DNA from: CALELF01 sp045617925
GTDB lineage: Bacteria > Synergistota > Synergistia > Synergistales > Synergistaceae
Direction: 5' to 3'
Assembly (NCBI GenBank): GCA_045617925.1
Contig: JAZLJR010000001.1
Span: 1 to 23,066 of the forward strand
DNA length: 23,066 bases
Shown here in pieces: positions 1-7,174 of the stretch. The first letter of the stretch is position 1; each line of letters starts with the position of its first letter. The position numbers and the translations under genes were made by a program. The notes under the pieces were generated by a model. That model ran no database searches. It had not been told where the DNA came from and worked only from the letters and a program-made list of their open reading frames with translations.

Positions 1-2
1 GC

Positions 3-395
3 AATTCGGTTTACCTTGACCGTGAGCCATACTATTTCTATCTGATACGTGGTGCTTCTGCTGTTCACAAAAATGACCTAAAACAATTTTATAGCACTTG
101 GAAGGCGTGGAATATAATTTCTGACGTTTGCAAACCTTACCTCAAGGCATTGCATTGGGCAAGACTCGAGGAATGTTGTCACCGAATTTCTTTGCTTGCA
201 GCTTATTATGTTTACGACAAGGCAAAAGAATTTAATGATTTAAAACATAACTCCAAGCTTCCATTTTATATCCTCTTTCAACCCAATATGCACCGCTTTA
301 TGCGACGTGCTCAAGCAATTTTGCTATATTTATTACTAAAGCTTCACGCACCTAAAAAATTTGTAAATACCGTTTTATGCAAACACAAATATTAA
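3..395 (+). CDS. Family 2 glycosyltransferase, C-terminal part only
   Basis: The reading frame is open from the left edge (first full codon at base 3) to a TAA at 393-395, giving about 130 residues that lack a start. The opening residues VYLDREPYYFYLIR resemble the segment after the catalytic core of GT2 enzymes, where a Tyr-rich strand is followed by a short R-x-x-S-A-type loop. The remainder is helical and basic (FMRRAQAILLYLLLKLH), as in the membrane-contacting tails of capsule or O-antigen glycosyltransferases. The nucleotide-sugar-binding half lies outside the window, so donor and acceptor cannot be inferred. It is the only glycan gene here on the plus strand and converges on the minus-strand six-gene operon, with a strong terminator between them. 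It probably marks the far arm of the same polysaccharide locus. Confidence 0.7.
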   Translation, partial: NSVYLDREPYYFYLIRGASAVHKNDLKQFYSTWKAWNIISDVCKPYLKALHWARLEECCHRISLLAAYYVYDKAKEFNDLKHNSKLPFYILFQPNMHRFMRRAQAILLYLLLKLHAPKKFVNTVLCKHKY

Positions 396-404
396 AATGA
401 TAAC

Positions 405-460
405 AAGCGAGGCATCAATACTAACAAATGTTAGTATTGATGCCTCGCTTTATTTTTATA
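405..460. terminator. Perfect-palindrome terminator between convergent genes
   Basis: Bases 405-426 and 429-450 are exact reverse complements, a 22-base arm with practically no spacer (in RNA a 20-base-pair stem closing an AAAT loop). A T-rich stretch, TATTTTTATA, follows at 451-460. It starts ten bases after the stop of the partial glycosyltransferase, so it most likely ends that plus-strand transcript. Being fully symmetric, it could also stop minus-strand transcripts coming from the six-gene operon, although the T-run on that side is weaker. Confidence 0.8.
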
Positions 461-636
461 CAAAATAAAAAAATGAGCTTACAACCATTAATTTTCTTGC
501 CACAAACTTTTAGATTTTTTGTGAATTGCAATGCTCGTTTGGCTAATGGAATATGTGTTAATCTATTAACAAGGTGAGCAAAATCTTCGTGGTTGAGCTT
601 TACAGAAATTATCGATTATGCGCACCAACATCGTAA

Positions 637-1320
637 TTAAACTTCTTTGCAAATATCGTATTCATCAATGTGTTCTTGCCTATCAACTGATGAATCCACA
701 TAATTCTTATAATTTTTTATAAAGTCAGACCATTTTACAGCTTCTATGTAACTACAGGTTCCAGACCATATCGTACTATTCGTCTCACAAATTCTTTTGC
801 TAGCATTTTTTATTCTGTTAAATTTGTTCTTCTTTATAATGTTAAACATCTTCCCTGTGTAATGTATCGTACAAGGGGTACTACAACAAAACTTTGTTTC
901 GAGATAATAATCATAAGAACCGTTTGAATCTGGCAATACCACTGCCAACATAGCATTACTATGACTAGTCACAGGGTCACCATTTTTATTTTTTCTAGAA
1001 GTCTCTTTTAGTGAATATGAAATCTCCCATGGTATCCATTGATTACGTTCACTTTTACTACTTTCTTTCATACAAGGTGAAATAAACACAATTGTAACGG
1101 AACTATCATATATACGATCTTTAAGTGTTGCCCATATAGTTTCGTCAGATAGCTCACTTAAATCTTCTCCGTCACTCTCTCCCTTATAGATATCATCCCC
1201 ATCAAGTACTTGCTGTTCAAATTTATCAATATAATCACGAACTGTGGAATTTTCTTGAAAATCTAAGTTTTTTACCTGATCATCAGCAAATTTATATGAG
1301 ACAAAAATCTTTTTCCCCAT
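637..1320 (-). CDS. MTH538/DUF1863-type TIR-like protein (ThsB-like fold)
   Basis: A 227-residue soluble protein. The start is set at the ATG at 1320 because GAGGTGA lies just upstream and the protein then opens with MGKKIFVSYKFAD, a typical TIR strand-A/box-1 sequence; a longer upstream frame would overlap the preceding gene. Other features fitting the family are D-S-S-V-T-I-V-F-I-S (72-81), a strand ending in the conserved Ser, and W-I-P-W-E-I-S-Y (95-102), where Glu99 sits at the position of the catalytic Glu of NAD-cleaving TIR-like proteins. The C-terminal third (from about 140) is Lys/Asn-rich and unrecognised. Relatives include ThsB of Thoeris defence, which makes a cyclic-ADP-ribose-type signal from NAD. 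That activity is inferred here. No ThsA-like SIR2 or SLOG protein is encoded nearby. It is the last gene of the operon, 11 bases after the membrane-protein gene. Confidence 0.75.
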   Translation of the reverse strand: MGKKIFVSYKFADDQVKNLDFQENSTVRDYIDKFEQQVLDGDDIYKGESDGEDLSELSDETIWATLKDRIYDSSVTIVFISPCMKESSKSERNQWIPWEISYSLKETSRKNKNGDPVTSHSNAMLAVVLPDSNGSYDYYLETKFCCSTPCTIHYTGKMFNIIKKNKFNRIKNASKRICETNSTIWSGTCSYIEAVKWSDFIKNYKNYVDSSVDRQEHIDEYDICKEV

Positions 1321-1331
1321 TACTATCACCT

Positions 1332-1751
1332 CTACGACAAATTCAATATGAATAGCAAAGCAATCAACGCTGCTGTAATAGCTATGTAAAATACAAGAAT
1401 AGAAAATGAGCATAGGCAATTGAAGAAACATAAACGTTTCATTTCGTTAGCATCTCCTATTGCAAGGTTTGCATTCAAATTGAAATCAATTTCTTCCTCT
1501 TTCTTGAGTGTAACATTTTTATACAGTTGCCTGTATTTTCTCTCTTGTTGCAAGTAAAAAGTATCCAACAATATAAATCCTAAGACTGGAATAAAAGCAA
1601 AGAGTAGGCACTTTTTGCTTGCACTCTGTGTAGCCAATGTTCCAACGACAGAAACTAGTATCATTGTCCACCCTTTTAACTGAAAGCTATTCCTCGCCAT
1701 TCTTTCAATTACATTCTGTATCATTTCTAAATGTTTTATTTTGTGTTCCAT
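1332..1751 (-). CDS. Small multi-spanning membrane protein paired with the TIR-like gene
   Basis: 139 residues. The N-terminus MEHKIKHLEMIQNVIERMARNS is a helix running into FQLKGW at 23-28, followed by two closely spaced hydrophobic segments (about 29-42 and 48-63). A charged stretch containing F-Y-L-Q-Q-E-R-K-Y-R-Q-L-Y (65-77) and an acidic region come next, then a long third hydrophobic helix (about 112-136). The K-G-W before the first membrane helix and the Y-L-x-Q-E-R after the second recall small membrane proteins I remember beside TIR-like genes, and loosely the SLATT 2TM effector class; I could not check this. The gene lies 11 bases ahead of the TIR-like gene with a usable GGAG site, so the two are probably co-expressed. 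A membrane effector or docking partner for the TIR product is an inference. Confidence 0.6.
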   Translation of the reverse strand: MEHKIKHLEMIQNVIERMARNSFQLKGWTMILVSVVGTLATQSASKKCLLFAFIPVLGFILLDTFYLQQERKYRQLYKNVTLKKEEEIDFNLNANLAIGDANEMKRLCFFNCLCSFSILVFYIAITAALIALLFILNLS

Positions 1752-1795
1752 CCTTATCTACTCCATAGGAAAAATTCATCAAATTCCCCTATTTT

Positions 1796-2347
1796 TTACT
1801 TTTTACATAACGACTTTATAATAACAACTTTGATGAGGTAAACAAGACAGGCAAGGCAAAAGACAATGGATAAATTAATAACAGCTATTTTTTCAATAGC
1901 CTTCATGGTTATCCCTTCACTACATAACTGTGGCGTAAAGCTTACATTAACCACAACAAAAGAAAAGATTGCAACAAATATACCCATCAGTGATATGAAG
2001 TTAGCATAGATCTTCTTTAGTTCATCCTTCAAATCTAAACAGTCATCACAGGCTTTATATACATCGATTATTGCTGGAGTTGGGTTAGAAAGAGACAATG
2101 TGTTATCTGCAAACCTAGTCCACTCAAGCATGAAATATGTGCCTCGTGAGGTAAAAAACTTTCTAACGATTCTCTCTTTTATCAATTGTTCAAGCTGATG
2201 AGTTACTTCACTTTTACTAATTTCACATTCGAAAACTATATCTTCTAATGTTACAACTCCATTTTTTTCTATGTAACCTATTATTTCATTTTTTACGCTT
2301 TTCGTAGTATCTTCTCCTACGTTCTTTGTCATTTCCTCATCTGCCAT
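1796..2347 (-). CDS. Winged-helix protein with two C-terminal membrane helices
   Basis: 183 residues from the ATG at 2347, chosen because AAGGAG lies nine bases upstream; a longer frame would run back into the preceding gene. Residues 17-75 read as a winged helix: N-E-I-I-G-Y-I-E-K-N-G, then V-V-T-L-E-D-I, then S-K-S-E-V-T-H-Q-L-E-Q-L as the recognition helix, and R-K-F-F-T-S-R-G-T-Y-F as the wing. After a linker there are two membrane helices, about 116-136 (IYANFISLMGIFVAIFSF) and 153-176, ending in a short basic tail. The Y-x-N-F-I-S-L-x-G-I-F-V-A-I-F block recalls 2TM modules attached to varied sensor or effector domains in conflict systems (from memory). It could be a membrane-tethered DNA-binding sensor, or the winged helix may bind protein instead. 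The gene follows the previous one by 13 bases. Confidence 0.6.
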   Translation of the reverse strand: MADEEMTKNVGEDTTKSVKNEIIGYIEKNGVVTLEDIVFECEISKSEVTHQLEQLIKERIVRKFFTSRGTYFMLEWTRFADNTLSLSNPTPAIIDVYKACDDCLDLKDELKKIYANFISLMGIFVAIFSFVVVNVSFTPQLCSEGITMKAIEKIAVINLSIVFCLACLVYLIKVVIIKSLCKK

Positions 2348-2360
2348 AAAGCTCATCTCC

Positions 2361-2903
2361 TTATACCAAATTTTTCTCCGATTCCGAATCATAACTGTAC
2401 AATTTCATCATTATTTCTGGCACTTCAGTTACAATAAGATCTAATGGCCTTCTCAACTCGTTTTCACTTTTTGATAAATACTCTATATCATCTATATGAT
2501 TTCCCAACAATTCAGCATATTCATTAACGTGTTTTTCTATCGTATCGACAAGAGTTTTAACATTCATTGCATTTGCATATCTCTTCAATATAGTTACACA
2601 ATTGTTAAATTTTCTTTTCGTCATCATGAGCTTTTTTTTGTCAAAGCTCGTTACATCGATAACGTATGAATCCCTGTCTTCAGCCAAATTTTGAAGATCC
2701 TGCAGTATTTTAGTATATATACCCTTACGTACTCTCGCATCTGTATTCATTTGTGCAAGATAATAAGCAAAATAAACGGCCACAGCTATCGTCATAATTT
2801 CTCCAATTGTAATATTAAAAAAATTACTACCATTAACACAGATATTGTAGACAATCAATACAATTATTGCAATAATAAGAGTACATCTTATACATTTTGT
2901 CAT
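2361..2903 (-). CDS. N-terminal two-helix membrane protein with long helical cytoplasmic domain
   Basis: 180 residues. Two hydrophobic segments at about 6-23 and 32-50 are joined by a short polar loop, followed by some 125 residues of mostly charged, helix-forming sequence (I-Y-T-K-I-L-Q-D-L-Q-N-L; T-I-E-K-H-V-N-E-Y-A-E-L-L) with a Cys at 102. The architecture is that of a membrane anchor carrying a helical-bundle cytoplasmic domain. I recognise no family or catalytic motif. It begins one base after the stop of the DUF4325 gene and is translated from a weak ribosome site inside it, which suggests translational coupling and a function tied to that protein. A membrane sensor or scaffold for the GHKL/STAS pair is a guess. 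Confidence 0.55.
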   Translation of the reverse strand: MTKCIRCTLIIAIIVLIVYNICVNGSNFFNITIGEIMTIAVAVYFAYYLAQMNTDARVRKGIYTKILQDLQNLAEDRDSYVIDVTSFDKKKLMMTKRKFNNCVTILKRYANAMNVKTLVDTIEKHVNEYAELLGNHIDDIEYLSKSENELRRPLDLIVTEVPEIMMKLYSYDSESEKNLV

Positions 2904-2904
2904 T

Positions 2905-3231
2905 TTACAATTTCTGCCTTTTTATCTCCGACGTAATATATTGCCTTACATCTTCAAGCAATTTAGGTTCTTCATTGGATATAATTTTAATATTAACAAT
3001 TTGTGGATCTTTCAAATTTCGGACAAGTCCACCAAATGCTTCTTCTAGAAAAGATGACCCATAGCCATAACCACCATCTAGATTAACAATTAATTTTTCC
3101 CTTCGTCTCTTACACTCTTCATACTTTGGTTGCAATAATTTTTTTCTAAAATCCTCACCGGAAAATTGACCTTCTTTCTCAAATCTTCCACCAGGTGTTT
3201 TTGTATATTCGTTTGCAATATTTATTTCCAT
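2905..3231 (-). CDS. STAS-like DUF4325 protein
   Basis: 108 residues matching the DUF4325 (STAS-like) pattern: an N-terminal T-P-G-G-R (12-16), S-G-E-D-F-R (24-29), then a hydrophobic strand L-I-V-N-L-D-G (47-53) leading into Y-G-Y-G-S-S-F-L-E-E-A-F-G-G-L (55-69), the family signature, and a second strand I-K-I-I-S-N (81-86). STAS domains of the SpoIIAA type are regulatory switches phosphorylated by GHKL kinases. Here the gene directly follows a GHKL ATPase gene: the TAA of that gene overlaps an AAGGAGG site, with a 12-base gap. A partner-switch function with that ATPase is the natural inference. The family is small and its biological role is poorly defined. Confidence 0.8.
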   Translation of the reverse strand: MEINIANEYTKTPGGRFEKEGQFSGEDFRKKLLQPKYEECKRRREKLIVNLDGGYGYGSSFLEEAFGGLVRNLKDPQIVNIKIISNEEPKLLEDVRQYITSEIKRQKL

Positions 3232-3243
3232 TTTGACCCCTCC

Positions 3244-4266
3244 TTATGCAATTTTAAAATCCCATGCAAACAACGTACCACCCAAATTTCTAGTAAGTGT
3301 CGTTTGCTTTATTTCACCATCGCCTAAAATATCACACCGCCCATTGCCAGAAATAATTGTTAAATTTCTAATTTCTCCTTGTTTTGCTCCCTCATAAATT
3401 CCTGGCAAGCCTTTTCCTCTATGACATAGCTTTGTTTCAGTCCTATTCTCACCAAGTAAGGCTGATTTTATGTAAGCGGCATCCTCTCTATAAATCAAAT
3501 TAACCCCTCGTTCAATCAGATTATAACTTACTGTTACTGGAATCCCAGCTCCCGTATCCAAAAACACAAAATGTATAAAGCGTTCTCTAATTTCGGCAAA
3601 GACATACCAATGGTTATACATGTTAGATGTTATTTCTTTTTTATATGCATGTTGATAAGTATTTGTCATTAGCTCAACAATCATTGAATATAGTCTTTTA
3701 GTTGAAATAACATGTTCCTGACCAGTTTTATCTGTTACAAAATCACAAATCTTTCCTATTAACGGGGCATCTGCTTTTTTACCATGAGAAATCCTAAATC
3801 TATTCCTATCTGTAGGATGAGTATCTTGTAGACCTTTAACATAGGAATAGAATCCTATATCTTTAAAATAATTTCTAACTCCAATATCAAGTGGCAAGTT
3901 ACCACTGACACGGATTTTATGAGATGTTATCATTTTACAATTTCTAATAAAAGCTATTATATACATTATTGCATCCGCAGTGACTTGCTTAACGTCACGC
4001 AAGTCAAAATAAATACCTTCACGAATTTTACACTTACGGATAGTCTCTATAGCTATCTCAAAAAAATCTAGTGTTTTCTGCCCTTTATCCTTTAGCAAGT
4101 TTAACATCTCTGGTGCACAAATTTTATGTTGTCTAGGCACTCCGTATTTTTTTGTATTTTTACGGTTGGCTTCTTCTTTATATTTTTTAACCTTGGAACG
4201 CATTTTCATACGTTTCTTAGATTTAATTATATTCCACTCTTTTTGCTTTTTGGAGAGCTTTTTCAT
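3244..4266 (-). CDS. STAS-like/GHKL ATPase fusion, first gene of the six-gene operon
   Basis: 340 residues. The first 45 are strongly basic (over a third Lys/Arg), suggesting contact with nucleic acid or lipid. Residues about 60-142 resemble a STAS-like fold, with G-I-Y-F-D-L-R-D-V (84-92) and a terminal N-Y-F-x-x-I-G-F-Y-S-Y segment. Residues 165-340 are a GHKL ATP-binding domain: N-box E198-L-M-T-N202-x-x-x-H206-A, G1 box D237-T-G-A-G-I242, G2 box H282-R-G-K-G-L-P-G, and a late G-G-T-L-F. This places it with SpoIIAB/RsbW-like and related ATPases rather than MutL or gyrase, since the downstream transducer domain is absent. ATP hydrolysis or Ser/Thr phosphorylation of the neighbouring DUF4325 protein is inferred, not shown. 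An AGGAG motif stands 14 bases before the start, rather distant. Confidence 0.75.
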   Translation of the reverse strand: MKKLSKKQKEWNIIKSKKRMKMRSKVKKYKEEANRKNTKKYGVPRQHKICAPEMLNLLKDKGQKTLDFFEIAIETIRKCKIREGIYFDLRDVKQVTADAIMYIIAFIRNCKMITSHKIRVSGNLPLDIGVRNYFKDIGFYSYVKGLQDTHPTDRNRFRISHGKKADAPLIGKICDFVTDKTGQEHVISTKRLYSMIVELMTNTYQHAYKKEITSNMYNHWYVFAEIRERFIHFVFLDTGAGIPVTVSYNLIERGVNLIYREDAAYIKSALLGENRTETKLCHRGKGLPGIYEGAKQGEIRNLTIISGNGRCDILGDGEIKQTTLTRNLGGTLFAWDFKIA

Positions 4267-4313
4267 TTATTCTTCATCATCTCCTGCCGCTATACACTAA
4301 ACCCGTTACACAT

Positions 4314-4347
4314 CACATTTAATACAAATACTATCTATAAAAATGTG
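4314..4347 (-). promoter_or_regulatory. Inverted repeat in the leader of the six-gene operon
   Basis: CACATTT at 4314-4320 is mirrored by AAATGTG at 4341-4347, enclosing a 20-base AT-rich spacer. The repeat lies in the 86-base gap between the CapA gene and the GHKL gene, about 48 bases before the latter's start. This spacing would suit an operator over a promoter, but no convincing -35/-10 pair could be read. A loose transcription stop for the glycan operon is the alternative. Confidence 0.25.
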
Positions 4348-4352
4348 TTAAC

Positions 4353-5621
4353 CTATATGACATATTCCTGTTGAACACCAAGCGAAGAAATATCCTTTCC
4401 AGAAAAGCGAAATGCTATCTCAATAATATCATCAAGTAACTTTTTCTTTGCATCTTCATCAAATGTGTAATATAGATCATGTGCTGGTACGGTCTTTATT
4501 TTGTAGCTAGTTTTGTCTTCTTGAACCGTTTTTAAAACTGAAAATGAAGTTTTTGCTATTTTTTTTGTCGTTTTATTAACATACACATGCCACGCAATAG
4601 AATATTCAGCCATTTTATCAAATGGTGCTTCATACACCCCTATGATTCCGTCAAAATTTCCTAATGAATAAGTTGCAACTTTGTTGTCGTCAACGTGTTT
4701 AAACATCCCTCCATGGACAACATGCTCATGCGAACCAACAACAATGTTTACGCCATTATTGATCAGAAAACCTACAAGTTTCTTTGTCTCTGTTGTTGCT
4801 TCAGGGTTATATTGCCCACCTGCATGCATATACATAATAATTAAGTCAGGAGATTGTTTTCTCATAGACATTAACTCCCCTTTGAGTTTTCGCCTACAAT
4901 TTAAAGACCACTCTCTTCTCTCATATACCATTCTATTTTTATTTACAGAAGGGAAAATTGACAATAATTTCCTAATAATACGGTATGCAATGCTTCCCTT
5001 CTTTTTCTCAAGTATTCTCATAATAGGACTGCTTAATTCTTGATTTTGAAACAAATTAACACGCCAATAATCATTAAATGAAAGATAGTTATGATTTGAA
5101 AAAGCATTCGTACCATACGTATAAGCTAAAACACCAATTTTTATTCCTTCAACATCATGTAGTAATAGAGTTTTTTCTTTTTTTTCAAAAACACCCGTAT
5201 GGGCTAATCCAAGGTAATTCAAGCTCCTTACCGTTGAAGATATCCCTATGATGCCTCTATCCAAGCAATGGTTGTTTGCAGTCGCAACAAAATCAATACC
5301 AGCATTTTTCACAGCTTCTGCAAATTCATATGGAGAGCAGAAACTATATTTTTCATTTGTTAATTCATTATTATCATAGGCGATTGGGGTTTCAAGATTC
5401 GCATAAACATAATCTGATGTAGAAAATAGTTTCTTGCAAGGTTCAAACAATGACTTAAAGCAATACTTACCTTTACCCTTACTAAAAGCTTTCAACATTT
5501 GCTTTTCACACATAATGTCACCTAAAAAAGTGAGCTTTATATATTTGTCCACGTCACATTTTCTCCTGATCATTCCATATAAATTATTATATAGTTCCAT
5601 GCAAAATTTTTTATTCACCAC
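4353..5621 (-). CDS. CapA family protein (PgsA-like metallophosphatase fold)
   Basis: 422 residues from the GTG at 5621, which overlaps the flippase stop by 11 bases; an ATG at 5600 (seven residues shorter) is an alternative, and neither has a strong ribosome site. Family motifs are in order: T-F-L-G-D-I-M (31-37), Y-A-N-L-E-T-P (73-79), F-V-A-T-A-N-N-H (111-118), M-H-A-G-G-Q-Y (265-271), V-G-S-H-E-H-V (295-301) and Y-S-L-G-N-F (318-323). The Asp, Asn and His residues fit the metal site of the calcineurin-like fold. CapA/PgsA proteins take part in poly-gamma-glutamate or capsule assembly and many are surface-anchored. This one has no signal peptide or membrane helix. An insert of about 50 basic residues at 205-255 is unusual. 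It is the last gene of the polysaccharide operon and may modify or attach the glycan. Confidence 0.8.
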   Translation of the reverse strand: MVNKKFCMELYNNLYGMIRRKCDVDKYIKLTFLGDIMCEKQMLKAFSKGKGKYCFKSLFEPCKKLFSTSDYVYANLETPIAYDNNELTNEKYSFCSPYEFAEAVKNAGIDFVATANNHCLDRGIIGISSTVRSLNYLGLAHTGVFEKKEKTLLLHDVEGIKIGVLAYTYGTNAFSNHNYLSFNDYWRVNLFQNQELSSPIMRILEKKKGSIAYRIIRKLLSIFPSVNKNRMVYERREWSLNCRRKLKGELMSMRKQSPDLIIMYMHAGGQYNPEATTETKKLVGFLINNGVNIVVGSHEHVVHGGMFKHVDDNKVATYSLGNFDGIIGVYEAPFDKMAEYSIAWHVYVNKTTKKIAKTSFSVLKTVQEDKTSYKIKTVPAHDLYYTFDEDAKKKLLDDIIEIAFRFSGKDISSLGVQQEYVI

Positions 5622-7164
5622 TATATACGTAAATTCTTAATTTTTTTATTATTAGCGCTCTCAAAAAATATCTATCGCTTTTATTAAGAATGACAAAATA
5701 ACAAATCATTCCCCCCAATACACCAATCGCAGAAGCAGCAACAAAAAGCATCCACCAACCACCCTGCGGAATAATTTGTCTCACAGCCAAACCGACTACA
5801 ATAATAATGACAGATGCTAGCACTGTGGTTAATACCTGTGGGAAAAACTGATTCCACTTAAGGCCAAGATAATGTGCGGTTGCAGGAAGCGTAAAAAACA
5901 TATTCTTAAATAGACATACAACCATACTTACACCAGCAATTGCATAAATCCCAAAATCTGTAAATCGAACCATAAAAAGTGTTATTACTACAGATATCAC
6001 ACTACTCAATAACATTACAATAGCATTTTCTTTAACCTTATTAACCGTAGGAAAAATGTTATAGAGAATTTGAGTACCACTTGTAAACATGTAGCCTAGT
6101 ATTGCAAGAACAGAAAGCATTTGAAGCAATTTAGCATCTTGCGAAGGAACCCAAAGAGCAAAAAAACGATCCCCTAATACAACTATACCACCTATAGGTA
6201 TAGTCATAAGAAAGGATGTAAATTTCATTGCTCTATTAAGGTCTTGTAGCATTGCTTGCCTATCACCTTTTGCGTAATTAATTATCAGTTGTGGGGCAAA
6301 AGCACTGCGAATTGATGATGAAAGTTGTTGCATCAAATTAGGCAAATTCTTTGATAAGGCGACAATTCCCATTGCAGTTGCTCCTAGATACAAATTGCAG
6401 ATAATTAAATCTAGACTACTCAATAACATGTTGCCGACATCAGAGATAAAATTCCAAATACCTGCCCCCACCAATTCTCGAATTGCTTTCGCAGAACAGA
6501 TTATTTTATCCTTTCCCAAACTAATCTTCAGATGTGGAGTAAGAACCTTGGTATTATAACCTTGAATTGCCAAAATGATAACAGTCACAACGCTCGAAGT
6601 CATTCCAACATACCAAACATGAGGAACTAAAAATGTAAGCATTGCAAATAAAACCACACAACGTAGTAGTGCAGTTAACATATTCGGGATATAACTCCTA
6701 TCCAGCCTATTCGCTACAAATGTGCCACAATCCCAGTTAGGAAAGCCAGTAGTAAGGAAGAAATTAAAGAACACAAACGAAAACAACAATTTCACATCAA
6801 GGACTATTGAAGAAGGTACATTCACAATTTGCTCCATACGCACAATAAAATAAGCTGTCGGAAGGATTAGTATAGCTACAATTATTAGATTTCCCCAAAA
6901 AACAGAATTATAATACTGATTAGCTTTTTTATAATCCTTCTGAATATATGCAATGGAAATAAAACGTGCTGCCATGCTATTCAACGCTGTAACAATCAAT
7001 TGTGCGTAAGTAATAAAATTGCTCGCTAAAATCACAAAGCCATTTGCTTCAACACCAATGTGAGCGACTATGAATGGAGAGAGAAATAAGCTGATAACTA
7101 TATTGGTTATCAATACCAATATACTGCATATTACATTAACAATTGTTCTACTGTTTTCACCCAT
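5611..7164 (-). CDS. Oligosaccharide flippase, Wzx-like (MOP superfamily)
   Basis: 517 residues, hydrophobic throughout with about 12-14 predicted membrane helices. The N-terminus shows the family's usual first helix and loop (L-F-L-S-P-F-I-V-A-H-I-G-V-E-A-N-G-F, residues 26-43). This is followed by Q-L-I-V-T-A-L-N-S-M-A-A-R-F, and later A-I-R-E-L-V-G-A-G-I-W-N-F and A-F-A-P-Q-L. It would move undecaprenyl-pyrophosphate-linked oligosaccharide units across the cytoplasmic membrane. The gene lies between the PP-loop gene (10-base gap) and the CapA gene (overlapping), fitting a WbaP/Wzx-type pathway. No Wzy polymerase with its large external loop was found in the window. Confidence 0.85.
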   Translation of the reverse strand: MGENSRTIVNVICSILVLITNIVISLFLSPFIVAHIGVEANGFVILASNFITYAQLIVTALNSMAARFISIAYIQKDYKKANQYYNSVFWGNLIIVAILILPTAYFIVRMEQIVNVPSSIVLDVKLLFSFVFFNFFLTTGFPNWDCGTFVANRLDRSYIPNMLTALLRCVVLFAMLTFLVPHVWYVGMTSSVVTVIILAIQGYNTKVLTPHLKISLGKDKIICSAKAIRELVGAGIWNFISDVGNMLLSSLDLIICNLYLGATAMGIVALSKNLPNLMQQLSSSIRSAFAPQLIINYAKGDRQAMLQDLNRAMKFTSFLMTIPIGGIVVLGDRFFALWVPSQDAKLLQMLSVLAILGYMFTSGTQILYNIFPTVNKVKENAIVMLLSSVISVVITLFMVRFTDFGIYAIAGVSMVVCLFKNMFFTLPATAHYLGLKWNQFFPQVLTTVLASVIIIVVGLAVRQIIPQGGWWMLFVAASAIGVLGGMICYFVILNKSDRYFLRALIIKKLRIYVYSGE

Positions 7165-7174
7165 TATGATACTC

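Noticed and set aside
424..615. Minus-strand open stretch of 64 codons after the TIR-like gene, reading like protein (K-L-N-H-E-D-F-A-H-L-V-N-R-L), with an ATG 18 bases further up in another frame.
   Set aside because: There is no in-frame ATG, the frame runs into the terminator palindrome, and no family was recognised. It may be a decayed gene, but the evidence is too thin to annotate.
637..1320. Calling the operon a Thoeris system outright.
   Set aside because: No ThsA (SIR2-SLOG or membrane-Macro) is encoded, and the other five genes do not match known Thoeris layouts.
1321..1431. N-terminal extension of the TIR-like protein by 37 residues from an upstream ATG.
   Set aside because: It overlaps the membrane-protein gene, whereas the ATG at 1320 has a good ribosome site and starts directly at the TIR strand.
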